DNA of 64,000 nucleotides from an uncultured Acetatifactor sp. (GCA_947595925.1 CANQEV010000005.1:1-64000), one strand, 5' to 3'; positions 25,132 to 34,718 are shown, numbered from the stretch's first letter. Notes: generated by a model not told the origin, from the letters alone. Numbers and translations are program-made.

Positions 25132-25160
25132 TTTACGATTCCCTCCAAAAAGAGTATTAT
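25132..25160 (+). promoter_or_regulatory. Putative promoter of the polysaccharide deacetylase gene
   Basis: TTTACG (25132-25137), 17 bp, TATTAT (25155-25160); the predicted start is about 60 bases before the ATG at 25227. The rest of the 24.85-25.2 kb gap holds nothing I recognise. Confidence 0.45.
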
Positions 25161-25226
25161 ATAGGTAAGCTCTATAACTCTTAAACCACGGCGCAGCCGC
25201 AGAACACTATGACTGGAGGAACCCTT

Positions 25227-25847
25227 ATGGAAAACGAAAAATTAGTTGCCCTGACCTTTGACGACGGCCCTTCCAATATCACGGAAAAGGTGCTGGATAT
25301 CCTTGAGGAGAACCACATCGTCGGAACCTTTTTCCTGATCGGACAGTATGTCACCCCGGAGAAAAAGCCCGTTCTTGAGCGCCAGCTTGCCCTGGGCTGC
25401 GAGATCGCCAATCACTCCTTCACCCACTCGGACATGAGCAAAATGTCCCCCGAAGAGATCCGTGAGGAGATCGCGAAGACTTCCGCAGTGATCCGGGAAC
25501 TGGTTCCCGTAGAGACTCGCTTTTTCCGCCCTCCCTACATCTCTCTGAGCGACGCTATGTACGACAACATCGACCTGCCCTTTATCTGCGGGACGGACAG
25601 CCGCGACTGGGATCCCGCCAGCACCGTCCAGGACAGGATCGACAATGTGCTGAACACCGTTCACGATGGCTCCCTGGTGCTGATGCATGACATGAAGGAC
25701 AATCAGAAGACCCTGGAAGCCCTTCCCGTGATCATCCGGGAACTGCGCGGGCGCGGATTCCAGTTTGCCACCGCCAGCCAGATCTTCGAGAAAAAGGGGA
25801 TCGATCCCCATGTGCCCCACAAGATCTGGAGCAATGTGTTTGAGTAA
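25227..25847 (+). CDS. Polysaccharide deacetylase (CE4, NodB domain)
   Basis: A 206-residue NodB-fold deacetylase that removes N- or O-acetyl groups from glycans such as peptidoglycan or oligosaccharides. The CE4 motifs are all visible. Motif 1 is LTFDDGPS (catalytic Asp and metal Asp, near residues 9-16), motif 2 is NHSFTHSDM with the metal-binding HxxxH pair (near 63-71), and motif 3 is RFFRPPYISLS. Motif 4 is represented by DSRDWDP and motif 5 by LVLMHDMK. There is no signal peptide, so a cytoplasmic substrate or non-classical export is implied. The start at 25227 has GGAGG 7 bases upstream. Confidence 0.94.
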   Translation: MENEKLVALTFDDGPSNITEKVLDILEENHIVGTFFLIGQYVTPEKKPVLERQLALGCEIANHSFTHSDMSKMSPEEIREEIAKTSAVIRELVPVETRFFRPPYISLSDAMYDNIDLPFICGTDSRDWDPASTVQDRIDNVLNTVHDGSLVLMHDMKDNQKTLEALPVIIRELRGRGFQFATASQIFEKKGIDPHVPHKIWSNVFE

Positions 25848-25870
25848 GCTCCGCTTCCACAGGTATTTGT

Positions 25871-25895
25871 CAAGGCGCCGTTATGTGGCGCCTTG
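25871..25895. terminator. Hairpin between convergent genes
   Basis: CAAGGCGCC and GGCGCCTTG are perfect complements with a GTTATGT loop. Neither side has a T run, so termination strength is uncertain. The right arm overlaps the last codons of the convergent DUF3810 gene. Confidence 0.4.
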
Positions 25896-27065
25896 AAGTC
25901 TGTCAGCCAGCTTTTCTTTCAGCGCTGCGATGCCGCCCTCCTGCGCATCATAATATTGCAACAGCATCTTTACTACACCGTCGTAGCTGTTCCCCTGAAG
26001 GACTTCTCCCTGTACGGACCAGCCCACTTCCGCCACATCCGCGGCCGCCGGTGCGAAATCCTGCGCCGGATGGCTCACCGCTTCGTACTTCTGCTCGCTG
26101 ACTTTTCTGGCATCCATCCTGTCCTTATACACTTTCTCGCTGATCTGAGGCTGCTGCCGCAGCTCCTCCTCCGCGGCTGCCGCGTCCTTCATGGCATAGA
26201 GCGTTTCATAGTAAGCGTCATTGATGTAATAATAGATCTCATTGTAGCCGGCATACCTCACCAGCGGATCCTCGCTGCCGGTGCAGGCCAGAAAAGCAAT
26301 GAAATTCGCCTCGTTCTCCTGATAATATCCCTTGTGATGGGAGGATTCATGCGCCAGGAGGAACGGATAATACAGGTCCGTCACATAGACATTGTAAGTC
26401 ACTTCCATCGTGTAGGGGTAGGTGTAACCCCCGATATCCATCCACTCTAAAAAGTCCGAACAGAGCGCCCCCTTCATAGGAGGGTAATAACCGCCCAGCA
26501 GGGGATAGGTTTCCTGAAGATCCTGCATGGCCTGAAATACCGCATTGTCCACATCATAATAAATCACCCTGCCGCTTTCGTCCCTCTCCACGGCCTCCGC
26601 GCACTCGTTCAGCCGCAGGACGATATCATTCCGCACATTCCGAACCTCTTCCAGCGTGTAATCCCTCTCCGTCCCGTCTCCCGCCTCCAGAATATCGCTG
26701 CGGAAAGGAATGACCCAGTTCAGCGTATAGATCAGCAGAACGCTCTCCGCGGTCAGCAGAACGGCCTTCAGATAATTTACGGCAAAACGCCTGTAACCTC
26801 TTCTCTTACGCAGAAACAAGAGCAGGATCGAAAATACCAGCGCCAGAGACAGCAGCAGCGCCCCCAGGTACATCAGAAGTTCTCCCGCCGCCACCGGCAG
26901 CACTCCCAGGATCCTTCCCCAGAAATCCGCTATCCCTGGGTAAAAAGTACTCTTATAAAAATTACAGAATCCTTTGAAACAGGCCAGGATATTCAGAACT
27001 AAAATCAACGCCAGCAATACAACCGCCGCTTTTTGAAATCCGCCGGGCTTTTTCCTCTCGTTCAT
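25881..27065 (-). CDS. DUF3810 family membrane-bound metalloprotease-like protein
   Basis: A 394-residue protein with three N-terminal hydrophobic segments (near residues 10-28, 47-75, 88-108) and a large extracytoplasmic domain. The domain carries a zinc-metalloprotease-like motif LLAHESSHHKGYYQENEANFIAFL (near residues 240-263): HESSH matches HExxH and ENEANF supplies the third ligand, the DUF3810 pattern. The substrate is unknown. The ATG at 27065 (MNERKK) has GGAGA 9 bases upstream; a GTG at 27074 overlaps that site. It is convergent with the polysaccharide deacetylase gene. Confidence 0.88.
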   Translation of the reverse strand: MNERKKPGGFQKAAVVLLALILVLNILACFKGFCNFYKSTFYPGIADFWGRILGVLPVAAGELLMYLGALLLSLALVFSILLLFLRKRRGYRRFAVNYLKAVLLTAESVLLIYTLNWVIPFRSDILEAGDGTERDYTLEEVRNVRNDIVLRLNECAEAVERDESGRVIYYDVDNAVFQAMQDLQETYPLLGGYYPPMKGALCSDFLEWMDIGGYTYPYTMEVTYNVYVTDLYYPFLLAHESSHHKGYYQENEANFIAFLACTGSEDPLVRYAGYNEIYYYINDAYYETLYAMKDAAAAEEELRQQPQISEKVYKDRMDARKVSEQKYEAVSHPAQDFAPAAADVAEVGWSVQGEVLQGNSYDGVVKMLLQYYDAQEGGIAALKEKLADRLQGAT

Positions 27066-27677
27066 TCCGCGCACTCTCCAGGTTTTTGCGATCTTCGGTT
27101 TTGAAACCTATGTTTTCCTGCGTACCTTTCTATTGTAGCATACCTTTTACCAGCGCGCAAATCCCAAGGTTTCCCAAAACATGTGCGAGGCGCGGAAAAA
27201 GTTCTGAAAACGGCTCTGAAAAATGCCTCTGAAAACGGCCCTGAACAGCAAATCCTTACAACGTTCAAAAGAAAAACTTAACATAGTCCGGCCATATTTA
27301 TCCGTTGGATATTTATGATTTTTTTATCCTTTTTTATTAGTTATTTTCTTTACATCCTATATTTCCCATGTTATCATCAACCCATATTAGTCGTTTGGAG
27401 TTCGCCATCCATTTGGTGTCCGCTTCCATCCAACAAACACCGGCCTGCTCTTGACCCTGAGGGTTGTCAAAGCTGCGGCGTTCGCCGTATTTTCCATTGA
27501 AAAATGCTATTGATAGTTGGCTGATTCTGTCCTGAAGGGAGGATTGGGATCATCTGCATTTTGCGATCCCAGAGATAAAAATCCATGCCCTGTATGCCGG
27601 GGACGGCCTGGAATCCCGGGAATTTGAAACGCAAAAGGGAAGCGACAGCGATAGCAAAAAGAGAGGAGACATTACTT
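27066..27677. other. Gene-free interval of about 600 bases
   Basis: The left half is the upstream region of the DUF3810 gene and the right half that of the Rpn-type gene. The right half is AT-rich near 27300-27360 and has a short inverted pair GATTGGGATC...GATCCCAGA-like around 27545-27575. No RNA gene, repeat copy or coding frame can be supported. Confidence 0.5.
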
Positions 27678-28802
27678 ATGAGAAGAAACCATTTACAGCA
27701 GTATTTTCCCATGATCCGCACCCAGGACCAGGTCTTACAGGAGATAAACGCCAATCCTGCCTTAGAGAAGAATTTTAACGCCCTGAGGCCGGAACACCAG
27801 CAGGAATTCCTGGATTTCTGCAGCGGCGCGAAGGGCGTCCGCATCCTCTACGATTCTTTCTTCAAAGCAATCATGGATCCCGACCGGAACCCCACCCGAC
27901 TGAGCAAGTTCCTCTCACTTCTCCTGAAACGGGAGGTCACCGTCGTATCCGTCCTTTCAAAAGAAGGGCAGATCATGCCGGACACCCTGATCGTCATGGA
28001 CATCATCGTCCGTCTGGAGGACGGCAGCATCACCACCGTGGAAGTCCAGCGCTACGGCTACGCCTTCCCCGGCCAGCGGGCCGCCTGCTACTCCGCGGAT
28101 CTTCTATTGCGACAGTACAAGCAGAAACACGACCAGGCTGCCGCCGTCAAACAGCGCATGAATTACCGAAACCTGCGCCCTGTTTATACCATTGTCTTGT
28201 ACGAATCCAGCCCTGCGGAATTTCATAAATTCCCCGGAAACTACATCCACCGTTTCCATCAGACTTCCGACACCGGATTAGAAATGAACCTCCTGGAGGA
28301 ATATCTCTTCGTGCCCCTTGACATCCTAAAGGAAATCGTTCACAATAGGAAAAAGATCAGCAATGAACTGGAAGCATGGCTGGCATTTTTCTGCATGGAT
28401 GAACCGGAGTGGATCCTGAAACTGTCGGAAACCTATCCCCTGTTTCGGGAGATGTACGAGGAGATCTATGCGATGTGCCGAGATCTGGAGGGAGTGATGC
28501 AGATGTATTCCAAGGAACTTCAGGAGTTGGACAGCAACACGGTGCAGTACATGATCGACCAGATGCAGGAGACCATCAACCAGAAGGAGGCCCAGCTTAC
28601 GGAACAGGCGTCTCAGCTCAGCCAGAAAAACGACCAGCTCAGCCAGAAAGACAAGGAGCTCAAAGCCCAGGCCTCCCAGCTCAGCCAGAAGGATAAAGAA
28701 ATCGCAGCCCAGGCCTTTCAGCTCAATCAAAAAGATGATTTGATCGCGAAATTGCAGAATCAGATCCAGGAGATGCAGAAACATCTTTCAGAGAATCCTT
28801 AA
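27678..28802 (+). CDS. Rpn-type PD-(D/E)XK nuclease family protein
   Basis: A 374-residue protein of the recombination-promoting nuclease/putative transposase group common in Lachnospiraceae. The nuclease core is near residues 60-170: ILYDSFFKAIMDP at the start, then LIVMDIIVRLEDGSITTVEVQRYGY, where the Asp and the EVQ triplet correspond to the catalytic D...ExQ/K pattern, then RAACYSADLLLRQY. The C-terminal 90 residues are a coiled coil of Gln/Lys/Ser/Asp repeats (QLSQKNDQLSQKDKEL). The start at 27678 has AGAGGAGA 9 bases upstream; an earlier in-frame ATG at 27585 lacks a site. Rpn proteins can act in horizontal gene transfer or phage defence; the role here is inferred. Confidence 0.85.
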   Translation: MRRNHLQQYFPMIRTQDQVLQEINANPALEKNFNALRPEHQQEFLDFCSGAKGVRILYDSFFKAIMDPDRNPTRLSKFLSLLLKREVTVVSVLSKEGQIMPDTLIVMDIIVRLEDGSITTVEVQRYGYAFPGQRAACYSADLLLRQYKQKHDQAAAVKQRMNYRNLRPVYTIVLYESSPAEFHKFPGNYIHRFHQTSDTGLEMNLLEEYLFVPLDILKEIVHNRKKISNELEAWLAFFCMDEPEWILKLSETYPLFREMYEEIYAMCRDLEGVMQMYSKELQELDSNTVQYMIDQMQETINQKEAQLTEQASQLSQKNDQLSQKDKELKAQASQLSQKDKEIAAQAFQLNQKDDLIAKLQNQIQEMQKHLSENP

Positions 28803-28833
28803 AAACAGTGATAGTTCCGAGCAACTTTCCTGC

Positions 28834-29823
28834 CTATGCCTCCGGCACTGTCTCCGCCGCAGCCACAGTTCCCGCCTCTATCTCCGGCTCTGATTCCTCC
28901 CCTGTCACATTCCCTGTCTCCGGCTTCATCACCACAACAATATGCTTCACCTTCGTAAACTGCCGCTCTATGGCATCATGGATGCTCCGGGCGATCTCAT
29001 CACTTCTGGTCAGACTGATTCCGCCGTCCGCAAACGCCTCCAGGTCCACATAAATCTTATTTCCAAATTCCCGGGTCTGGATGTGACCGATCCGCAGCAC
29101 GCCCGCCTGAGCCTTGGCACACTCCACAATGCCCTGCTGCACCTCTACGCTGCAGGCCTGATCCACCATTTTTTTAATGGCGTTCACGAAAATATCATAA
29201 GCCACTTTTTCAATAAAGACACAGATCACCAGGCTTGCCACGGGATCCAGCCAGCGGTATCCCATCCTCGCCCCGGCGATACCGATCAGAGAGCCCACGG
29301 AGGACAGAGCGTCGCTCCGGTGGTGCCAGGCGTCCGCCATCAGCGCCCCGCTGTCCAGAAGTTTCGCGTAATGCCTGGTGTACCAGTACATCGCTTCCTT
29401 TCCAGCAATGGAAACGATGGCCGCCGCCAGCGCGAGAACGCCCGGGATCTGCAACTCCTCTATGGATCCCGACAGCAATTTTTCCAGAGCCGTGTGGCCG
29501 ATGAACAGACCTACGATCCCCAAGATGATCGCGAGAACGATGGCCGCCACCGGCTCCATTCTCTCATGGCCGTAAGGGTGCTCCTCATCCGATTCCTTGG
29601 AGGCCATCTTTACGCCGACGATCACGATAACGCTGCTGAACACATCGGAAGCGGAGTGCACCGCGTCGGACACCATTGCCCCGGAATGCGCAAAAATACC
29701 CGCGAACAGCTTCAACAGGGACAACGCCGTGTTGCCGATAATGCTGACATTGGACACCCGTACCGCCGTCTTTTCAAATTCCTTTGTCCCTTCCTGTACC
29801 GCGCCCCTTGCTGTTTCCTCCAT
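28834..29823 (-). CDS. Cation diffusion facilitator family transporter
   Basis: A six-TM divalent metal/proton antiporter of 329 residues. Metal-binding motifs of the CDF family are present: HSASD in TM2 (GAMVSDAVHSASDVFSS) and HHRSD in TM5 (LMADAWHHRSDALSS). The cytoplasmic DEEHPYGHERMEP loop near residue 80 is also typical. The C-terminal ferredoxin-like cytoplasmic domain (residues 205-310, VLRIGHIQTREFGNKIYVDLEAF) is present, followed by a Pro/Glu/Thr tail. The metal is probably Zn, Fe or Mn, not resolvable here. GGAGGG lies upstream of the ATG at 29823. Confidence 0.94.
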   Translation of the reverse strand: MEETARGAVQEGTKEFEKTAVRVSNVSIIGNTALSLLKLFAGIFAHSGAMVSDAVHSASDVFSSVIVIVGVKMASKESDEEHPYGHERMEPVAAIVLAIILGIVGLFIGHTALEKLLSGSIEELQIPGVLALAAAIVSIAGKEAMYWYTRHYAKLLDSGALMADAWHHRSDALSSVGSLIGIAGARMGYRWLDPVASLVICVFIEKVAYDIFVNAIKKMVDQACSVEVQQGIVECAKAQAGVLRIGHIQTREFGNKIYVDLEAFADGGISLTRSDEIARSIHDAIERQFTKVKHIVVVMKPETGNVTGEESEPEIEAGTVAAAETVPEA

Positions 29824-30000
29824 AACCCTCTCCCTCCGCGTCATTGCGTCCAGCTAAAGATTTTTATTTTCCCTTCAGCGACATCCGGTATCTCATTGTA
29901 TGCGGACTTTTGAGAAATGTTCCTGCCGCCCGCTCCCGCTCTCCGAAAACCTCTCCCCAAACATGTGCTTCTCATGCGGCATCCTTCCGATCCCGACATA

Positions 30001-30046
30001 GAAAAAGCCCATGAGATCAGTAATATCCTTTACTGTCCCATGGGCT
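30001..30046 (-). terminator. Rho-independent terminator after the DUF362 gene
   Basis: On the minus strand AGCCCATG...AGTAA pairs with TTACT...CATGGGCT and is followed by TTTTT. It lies about 140 bases after the stop at 30189. The rest of 29845-30188 holds no feature I can support. Confidence 0.7.
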
Positions 30047-30188
30047 GTTCGACCACTGTCACTTGCGTAACCCGGCTCCGAGCAAACGCTCCGGCCTGTT
30101 CAGTTTGTACTGTATTTTTCTATGCAGTGCAAAGAGTTTCCCTTATCATAACAGACGCTTCCCGGTTTGTCAAATATTTTTGAAAACA

Positions 30189-31190
30189 TTATCCCACGAA
30201 GGGTTTCACATCCCGCACGGCTTCCTTCAGAGAGATCCTTTGATCCTCATGATCGATATCGATCAGAAGATACCTGTCGTTCCCCATCCCCAGTTCTTTC
30301 ATATAGCTGAGCTGCCGGTGTCCGTGCCGGCTCTGGATCCGCTCCACCAGATCCGCGTGATCCTTTTCCTCCAGGGCATAGACCAGATCCATGGAGGCCT
30401 GATCCGCCGCCAGGATGTCCAGCGAGGCCACCATGCCGATATTCGGCGTCACCACGGGCATTGCCGCGCAGCCCTCGCAGTCGCAGGACACTGACATATT
30501 CCGGAGAACATTCACAAAGGCGATCTTCTTTCCAAAGTGATCCACGACAGCTTTCGCGGACTCCGTCATCTTCTCCATGAATTCCTCTTTCTGAATGTCC
30601 CAGAGATCTTCGGAACCCGGCGTCGTGTGGATCATGCCCTTTCCGATCCGCCCGTCCGCGCAGCCGATCCCCAGATTTTTATTCGAACCTCCAAAACCTC
30701 CCTGCACATGCCCCTTAAAGTGCGTAAGCGCCAGCAGCGAATCATAGTTCAGGATATTCTTTCCCATGGACATCTCCGTGAACCACTTTCCCCCGTTTAC
30801 AGGAAGCATCACCGTCCCGTCCTCGTCCATGATGTCCACCGGGCAGAAATTCCATCCGTTCACCTGCAGGGTCTCCCTGTGCTGCTCCGTGGTATAGCGG
30901 TCCCCCTCATAATAGGTATTGGTCTCCACGATCACCGCGCCGGGAAGATCTTTTTCGACCAGTTTTTTCACCCAGGGACGCGGAATGATATTGGGGCCGT
31001 TCTTCTCGCCGGTGTGCAGCTTTATTGCCACTTTCCCGGACAGATTCGCTCCGACCCTCTCATAGATCCTGCAGAGTCCTTCCGCAGACAGATCCCTCGT
31101 AAAATAGACGATGGATTCATTCCCCTTTCTCTCCCCGTACGGCACATAGCGTTCCCCGCCTTTTCCCGGCACAATCTTCTTCGCTTCCAT
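30189..31190 (-). CDS. DUF362 domain-containing protein
   Basis: A 333-residue soluble protein. The DUF362 core is seen as KVAIKLHTGEKNGPNIIPRPWVKKLV (near residues 43-68), LALTHFKGHVQGGFGGSNKNLGIGCADGRIGK and a C-rich segment SCDCEGCAAMPVVTPNIGMVAS. The family is often fused to or neighbours ferredoxin domains and probably has a redox role, but its reaction is unknown. There is no C-terminal 4Fe-4S ferredoxin domain here, only the C-x-C-x2-C cluster. The start at 31190 has AAGGAGG 7-8 bases upstream. Confidence 0.88.
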   Translation of the reverse strand: MEAKKIVPGKGGERYVPYGERKGNESIVYFTRDLSAEGLCRIYERVGANLSGKVAIKLHTGEKNGPNIIPRPWVKKLVEKDLPGAVIVETNTYYEGDRYTTEQHRETLQVNGWNFCPVDIMDEDGTVMLPVNGGKWFTEMSMGKNILNYDSLLALTHFKGHVQGGFGGSNKNLGIGCADGRIGKGMIHTTPGSEDLWDIQKEEFMEKMTESAKAVVDHFGKKIAFVNVLRNMSVSCDCEGCAAMPVVTPNIGMVASLDILAADQASMDLVYALEEKDHADLVERIQSRHGHRQLSYMKELGMGNDRYLLIDIDHEDQRISLKEAVRDVKPFVG

Positions 31191-31259
31191 AAAACTACCT
31201 CCTTCAGTCAGCACTATCAATCACAACGCAGCCTTATTGTTCCCGCAACATCAAGCGAA

Positions 31260-32603
31260 TTACTCCGCGTGGTTCATCATGGCCTCCATGATCTCCGGGA
31301 AGGCCCACTCCTGCGTCTTTCTGTCAATGATGCCAAAGCGCTCCCCGTCGCCCTTCATCAGATTGTTGTCCCACCAGATACAGGTGATCCCGCGGGCTCT
31401 CGCCTGGGCTACATAACAGCCGGCGAAATCCACTCGGGCCGCCAGGTTCCCGTTTTTCTCCTGCGCGCCGAACTCATCAATGATCACCGGAATCCCCTTT
31501 GCGACATAGGCGTTGTAGATATCGTTCATAAAGCTCACCATATTCACCAGGTCACTCCTTGTGTCGCTGGACCAGGTATCAGTCCCCGGATCCTCCAATG
31601 CGAAACTATAAGGCGTGTAAGCGTGTACCGAGAGAATGATGCGGTGATCGTTGTCCACAGGATCCGTCGGCAGCACAAACCCGCTGTTCAGCGCACCCTC
31701 CGGGGACGCGTCATACCCGGGACAGATCAGATATCTCGTGGCATTGTTTCCCCCCGAGGCCCTCACCGTATCCACAAAGGTCTGGTTGATGACATTGACG
31801 CAGGAGATCGCATCCTTGCAGTCCTCGTTCTCCGGGTCGATCCACCACTCGTTCGCATGCCCTACCAGCCGGGGCTCGTTCACGCCGGCGAAAAGCAGCT
31901 TTTCCCCGTAATCCTGAAAACGTTCAGCCAGCTGCGTCCAGATGGACTTCACATATTTCACCGACTGATCCAGATGCGCGCTGTCCGGATACATATAGGA
32001 TTCACTGTTGTCGTGATGAATATCGATAATGACATACATGTCCTGATCCATACAGTAATCCACGACCTCGGCTACCCTTTCCAGCCAGGCTTCGCTGATC
32101 GTATAATTCTCCTCGTCCGTCAGATGGTTGTGCCACGACACAGGGATCCTGATCGTGCGAAAACCCGCCTCTTTCAGCGCGGCGATCAGCTCCGGCGTCG
32201 TTTTCTCGCCGTTCCAGGCGGACTCATAATCCAGCTCGTCCGTAAGCCAATTACAGTCTATCGCATCAAAGGCATTTCCCAGATTCCAGCCGATCTTCAT
32301 ATCCCGGATCATCTGAAGTGCCTCCGTATCCGGGATCTCAAAATCTTTGATGACATACTCCTTGTTTGTCTGGATCTCCTGAGAAGGTTCTTCGCTCTCC
32401 TCCTGAGAACTCTCTTCCGTCGTCTGCTGCCCGGACGGCTCCTGCTCCTTCGTCGCTGCATCAGAAGATTCCTGCGCGCTCTCCTGCTGCTGACTCTCCT
32501 GTTTGGATTCCTCCTGAGTCGTACTCTGACAGGCCGTCAGACCAAGCGACAGCACGGCAGCCGCCAACACGCCTATGATCCTTTTTCTTCTCACCTTTTT
32601 CAT
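31260..32603 (-). CDS. GH5-family glycoside hydrolase lipoprotein
   Basis: A surface-anchored endoglucanase/mannanase-type enzyme, 447 residues. The signal peptide has lipobox LTAC (Cys near residue 25), then a Glu/Ser/Gln-rich spacer of about 50 residues. The (beta/alpha)8 barrel follows: MKIGWNLGNAFDA, FRTIRIPVSWHNHL, YVIIDIHHDN, the acid/base Glu in FAGVNEPRLVG (near residue 238) and the nucleophile Glu in IPVIIDEFGAQEK (near 375). ITCIWWDNN supplies the conserved Trp. The substrate (beta-glucan or mannan) cannot be fixed by eye. It is divergent from the HD-GYP gene. Confidence 0.93.
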   Translation of the reverse strand: MKKVRRKRIIGVLAAAVLSLGLTACQSTTQEESKQESQQQESAQESSDAATKEQEPSGQQTTEESSQEESEEPSQEIQTNKEYVIKDFEIPDTEALQMIRDMKIGWNLGNAFDAIDCNWLTDELDYESAWNGEKTTPELIAALKEAGFRTIRIPVSWHNHLTDEENYTISEAWLERVAEVVDYCMDQDMYVIIDIHHDNSESYMYPDSAHLDQSVKYVKSIWTQLAERFQDYGEKLLFAGVNEPRLVGHANEWWIDPENEDCKDAISCVNVINQTFVDTVRASGGNNATRYLICPGYDASPEGALNSGFVLPTDPVDNDHRIILSVHAYTPYSFALEDPGTDTWSSDTRSDLVNMVSFMNDIYNAYVAKGIPVIIDEFGAQEKNGNLAARVDFAGCYVAQARARGITCIWWDNNLMKGDGERFGIIDRKTQEWAFPEIMEAMMNHAE

Positions 32604-32729
32604 CCTCTCCTCAATTCCACGCGCAAACAGGTTGCTTTCATGATTAGATCATTGTATCACACATCAGCCGCCTTTCACAAGACGCCCTCTTCATTTCATA
32701 TTTTTTTAAGAAATATTTTCAGAAACTAT

Positions 32730-32758
32730 TTGTCTATTTTGAAGAAATACGATATTAT
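32730..32758 (+). promoter_or_regulatory. Putative promoter of the HD-GYP gene
   Basis: TTGTCT (32730-32735), 17 bp, TATTAT (32753-32758), 53 bases before the ATG at 32811. Confidence 0.45.
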
Positions 32759-32810
32759 GATAGGGATGGGGGTATAGGCAAAACAGCAGGGCAGCTTTGG
32801 AGGCATACCT

Positions 32811-33914
32811 ATGGCGATCAAACGCAAGGCAGTAAAAACCAGACAACTTCACCCTGGCATGGTCATCGACCAGACCGTGACGGATCAATTTGGAAGGGCT
32901 CTGATCGAAAAAGGCGCGCTTCTGGACGACTTTCATATTGAAGGTTTGATGCGCTACGGCATCATGGAGATTTACATCCGCGAGGGCGAGGAAGATCCGG
33001 AAGAAGAAAAGGAAATCGTCATTCCCCAGGCCGTACAGAATGTCATTGCAAAAGAACGGGTGGAAGACCGCGCTCGCGTAAAGTTGACCGAAAGCGTCAA
33101 AAAGAGAGTCGCCGAGGGCGTCCAATTCCTCTACAACAGCACGTCGGACCCTAATTTTGCGGAGGCAACCGACAATATCGCGGGAGAGCTGATGAAAGCC
33201 ATCACGGAGAACGAAGCCATCGCCGTGGATATCAGCGCCCTGAAGGTCAGCGACGAGTACACCTTTAAACACAGCGTGGACGTTTCCACCATGTCCATGA
33301 TCATCGCAAAAAAATACGGCATGGACGACCAGTCCATCCGTGAGATCGGCATTGCCGGACTGCTCCACGACATGGGAAAGTCCAAGATTCCTAACGAAAT
33401 CCTGAATAAACCGGGAAAGCTGACAGATGAAGAATTTGAGATCATGAAGCAGCATTCCGTGTACGGATACCATATTTTAAAAGAGAAGAACACCTTCAAC
33501 GAGAGGATCCTGATGGGCGTGCTCCAGCACCACGAAAAGCTGAACGGCAGAGGATATCCCCTGGGCGTTCCTGCGGAAAAGATCCACCTCTTCGCGCGGA
33601 CAATCGCCATGGCGGACATCTACGACGCCCTTGTGACGGAGCGACCCTACAAGAAGGGTTTTTCTCCCAGGGACGCGGTGGAAATGATCATGGCCATGAC
33701 CGCGGAGCTGGACATCGACGTCATGAAAAGCTTTCTGGGCAGCGTGATCCTCTACCCGGTGGACAGCATTGTCAAATTGAGCAACGGCGAAAAAGCCAAG
33801 GTTGTCTCCAATAACCCCGACTACATCCTCCGCCCTACCGTCGTCGGGATCAGCTCCGGAAAGGTGTATAACCTTTCCGAAGATCTGAATTGTGCCAGCA
33901 TCCTGATCATGTAG
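32811..33914 (+). CDS. HD-GYP domain protein, probable cyclic-di-GMP phosphodiesterase
   Basis: A 367-residue cytoplasmic protein. The N-terminal 130 residues are a poorly conserved domain seen in Clostridia HD-GYP proteins (LHPGMVIDQTVTDQFGRAL). The HD-GYP domain then starts with the YTFKHSVDVSTMSM His. GLLHDMGKSKIPNEILNKPGKL (HD pair, near residue 187), KQHSVYGYHIL, VLQHHEKLNGRGYPLG (GYP as GRGYP) and MADIYDALVTERPYKKG follow. All metal ligands expected for c-di-GMP hydrolysis are present. No transmembrane or receiver domain is seen, so input probably comes through the N-terminal part. GGAGG is 7-8 bases before the ATG. Confidence 0.94.
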   Translation: MAIKRKAVKTRQLHPGMVIDQTVTDQFGRALIEKGALLDDFHIEGLMRYGIMEIYIREGEEDPEEEKEIVIPQAVQNVIAKERVEDRARVKLTESVKKRVAEGVQFLYNSTSDPNFAEATDNIAGELMKAITENEAIAVDISALKVSDEYTFKHSVDVSTMSMIIAKKYGMDDQSIREIGIAGLLHDMGKSKIPNEILNKPGKLTDEEFEIMKQHSVYGYHILKEKNTFNERILMGVLQHHEKLNGRGYPLGVPAEKIHLFARTIAMADIYDALVTERPYKKGFSPRDAVEMIMAMTAELDIDVMKSFLGSVILYPVDSIVKLSNGEKAKVVSNNPDYILRPTVVGISSGKVYNLSEDLNCASILIM

Positions 33915-33969
33915 ACAAAAAAAGAACCAGCCCCCGGGCTCATATGTCCCAAAAACCAGTTCCTTCCGT

Positions 33970-34042
33970 GCACCGCCAGGGGCTCGAACCCTGGACACCC
34001 TGATTAAGAGTCAGGTGCTCTACCAACTGAGCTAGCGGTGCA
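33970..34042 (-). tRNA. tRNA-Lys (anticodon CTT)
   Basis: A 73-base tRNA. The acceptor stem GCACCGC/GCGGTGC, D-arm AGCTCAGTTGGTAGAGC, anticodon stem CCTGA/TCAGG with loop CTCTTAA (anticodon CTT), and T-arm with GGTTCGAGCC are all intact. The discriminator is A; CCA is not encoded. Confidence 0.95.
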
Positions 34043-34227
34043 TTTTTTGCTTTTGTTAAACACAAACTAGATTATAAAGCAACTCTTTATAAAAAGCAAG
34101 TACTTTTTTAATAAAAATTTAATTTTTGACCAGTCTTTTTTAGGCATTTTTCAAGAAAATACGAACATTTCCTCTTTCCGAGGCTTTTTTCCCGATTTTT
34201 CCCTGTTTCCGACCGATCCAATAAAAG

Positions 34228-34677
34228 TCATTCCTGGGAGCGCTGGCTGCATTCCTTGCAGTACCCGTATAATTCAATCCGGTGGGAAACCACCTGAAAA
34301 CCCTCCGCCCCCTTCTCCGGGTGCAGATTGGACATGTGCAGCGGACACTGTTCCAGGGGGATCCGCCGATGGCAGTTCAGACACACGGCGTAATGCGTGT
34401 GACTCTCCCGATGGAGTTCATACAGCACCACGCTCTCCCCCATCCAGACCGTCTTCTCCACCAGCTTGTTCTCCTCAAACGCCGCCAGAATACGATACAC
34501 GGTGGATATCGCGTACTTCTCCTGCTCCTGCGGAGTCAGCCGGGCATAGATCTGGGCAGCGCTTAAAGGCTCCAGCGCCTCGTTCAAAATGCCATAGACA
34601 CGCTTCCTCTGCTTCGTCCATTTGATTCCTGCGGGATATTCCTCTATTATCTGCGATTTCTCCATTTTTATACCCAT
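34228..34677 (-). CDS. Fur family metalloregulator, Zur-like
   Basis: A 149-residue regulator with an N-terminal winged helix (KQRKRVYGILNEALEPLSAAQIY, STVYRILAAFEENKLVEK) and a C-terminal dimerisation/metal domain. HTHYAVCLNCHRRIPLEQC supplies the regulatory site and the first zinc CxxC; YGYCKECS is the second CxxC of the structural zinc site. It is directly downstream of a predicted metal transporter, and the shared promoter region carries a Zur/Fur-like palindrome. So zinc- or manganese-responsive control of this operon, including autoregulation, is likely (inference). Start 34677 and ATG 34665 (MEKSQ) are both possible. Confidence 0.92.
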   Translation of the reverse strand: MGIKMEKSQIIEEYPAGIKWTKQRKRVYGILNEALEPLSAAQIYARLTPQEQEKYAISTVYRILAAFEENKLVEKTVWMGESVVLYELHRESHTHYAVCLNCHRRIPLEQCPLHMSNLHPEKGAEGFQVVSHRIELYGYCKECSQRSQE

Positions 34678-34718
34678 CCCTCGTCTTTCCCTTTTCTCTG
34701 ACCCGATACATCATAAAG

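Noticed and set aside
30537..32777. A 746-codon plus-strand frame antisense to the DUF362 and GH5 genes
   Set aside because: It is opposite two clearly coding genes with motifs, crosses their gap, and has no domain-like content; long antisense frames are common at high GC.
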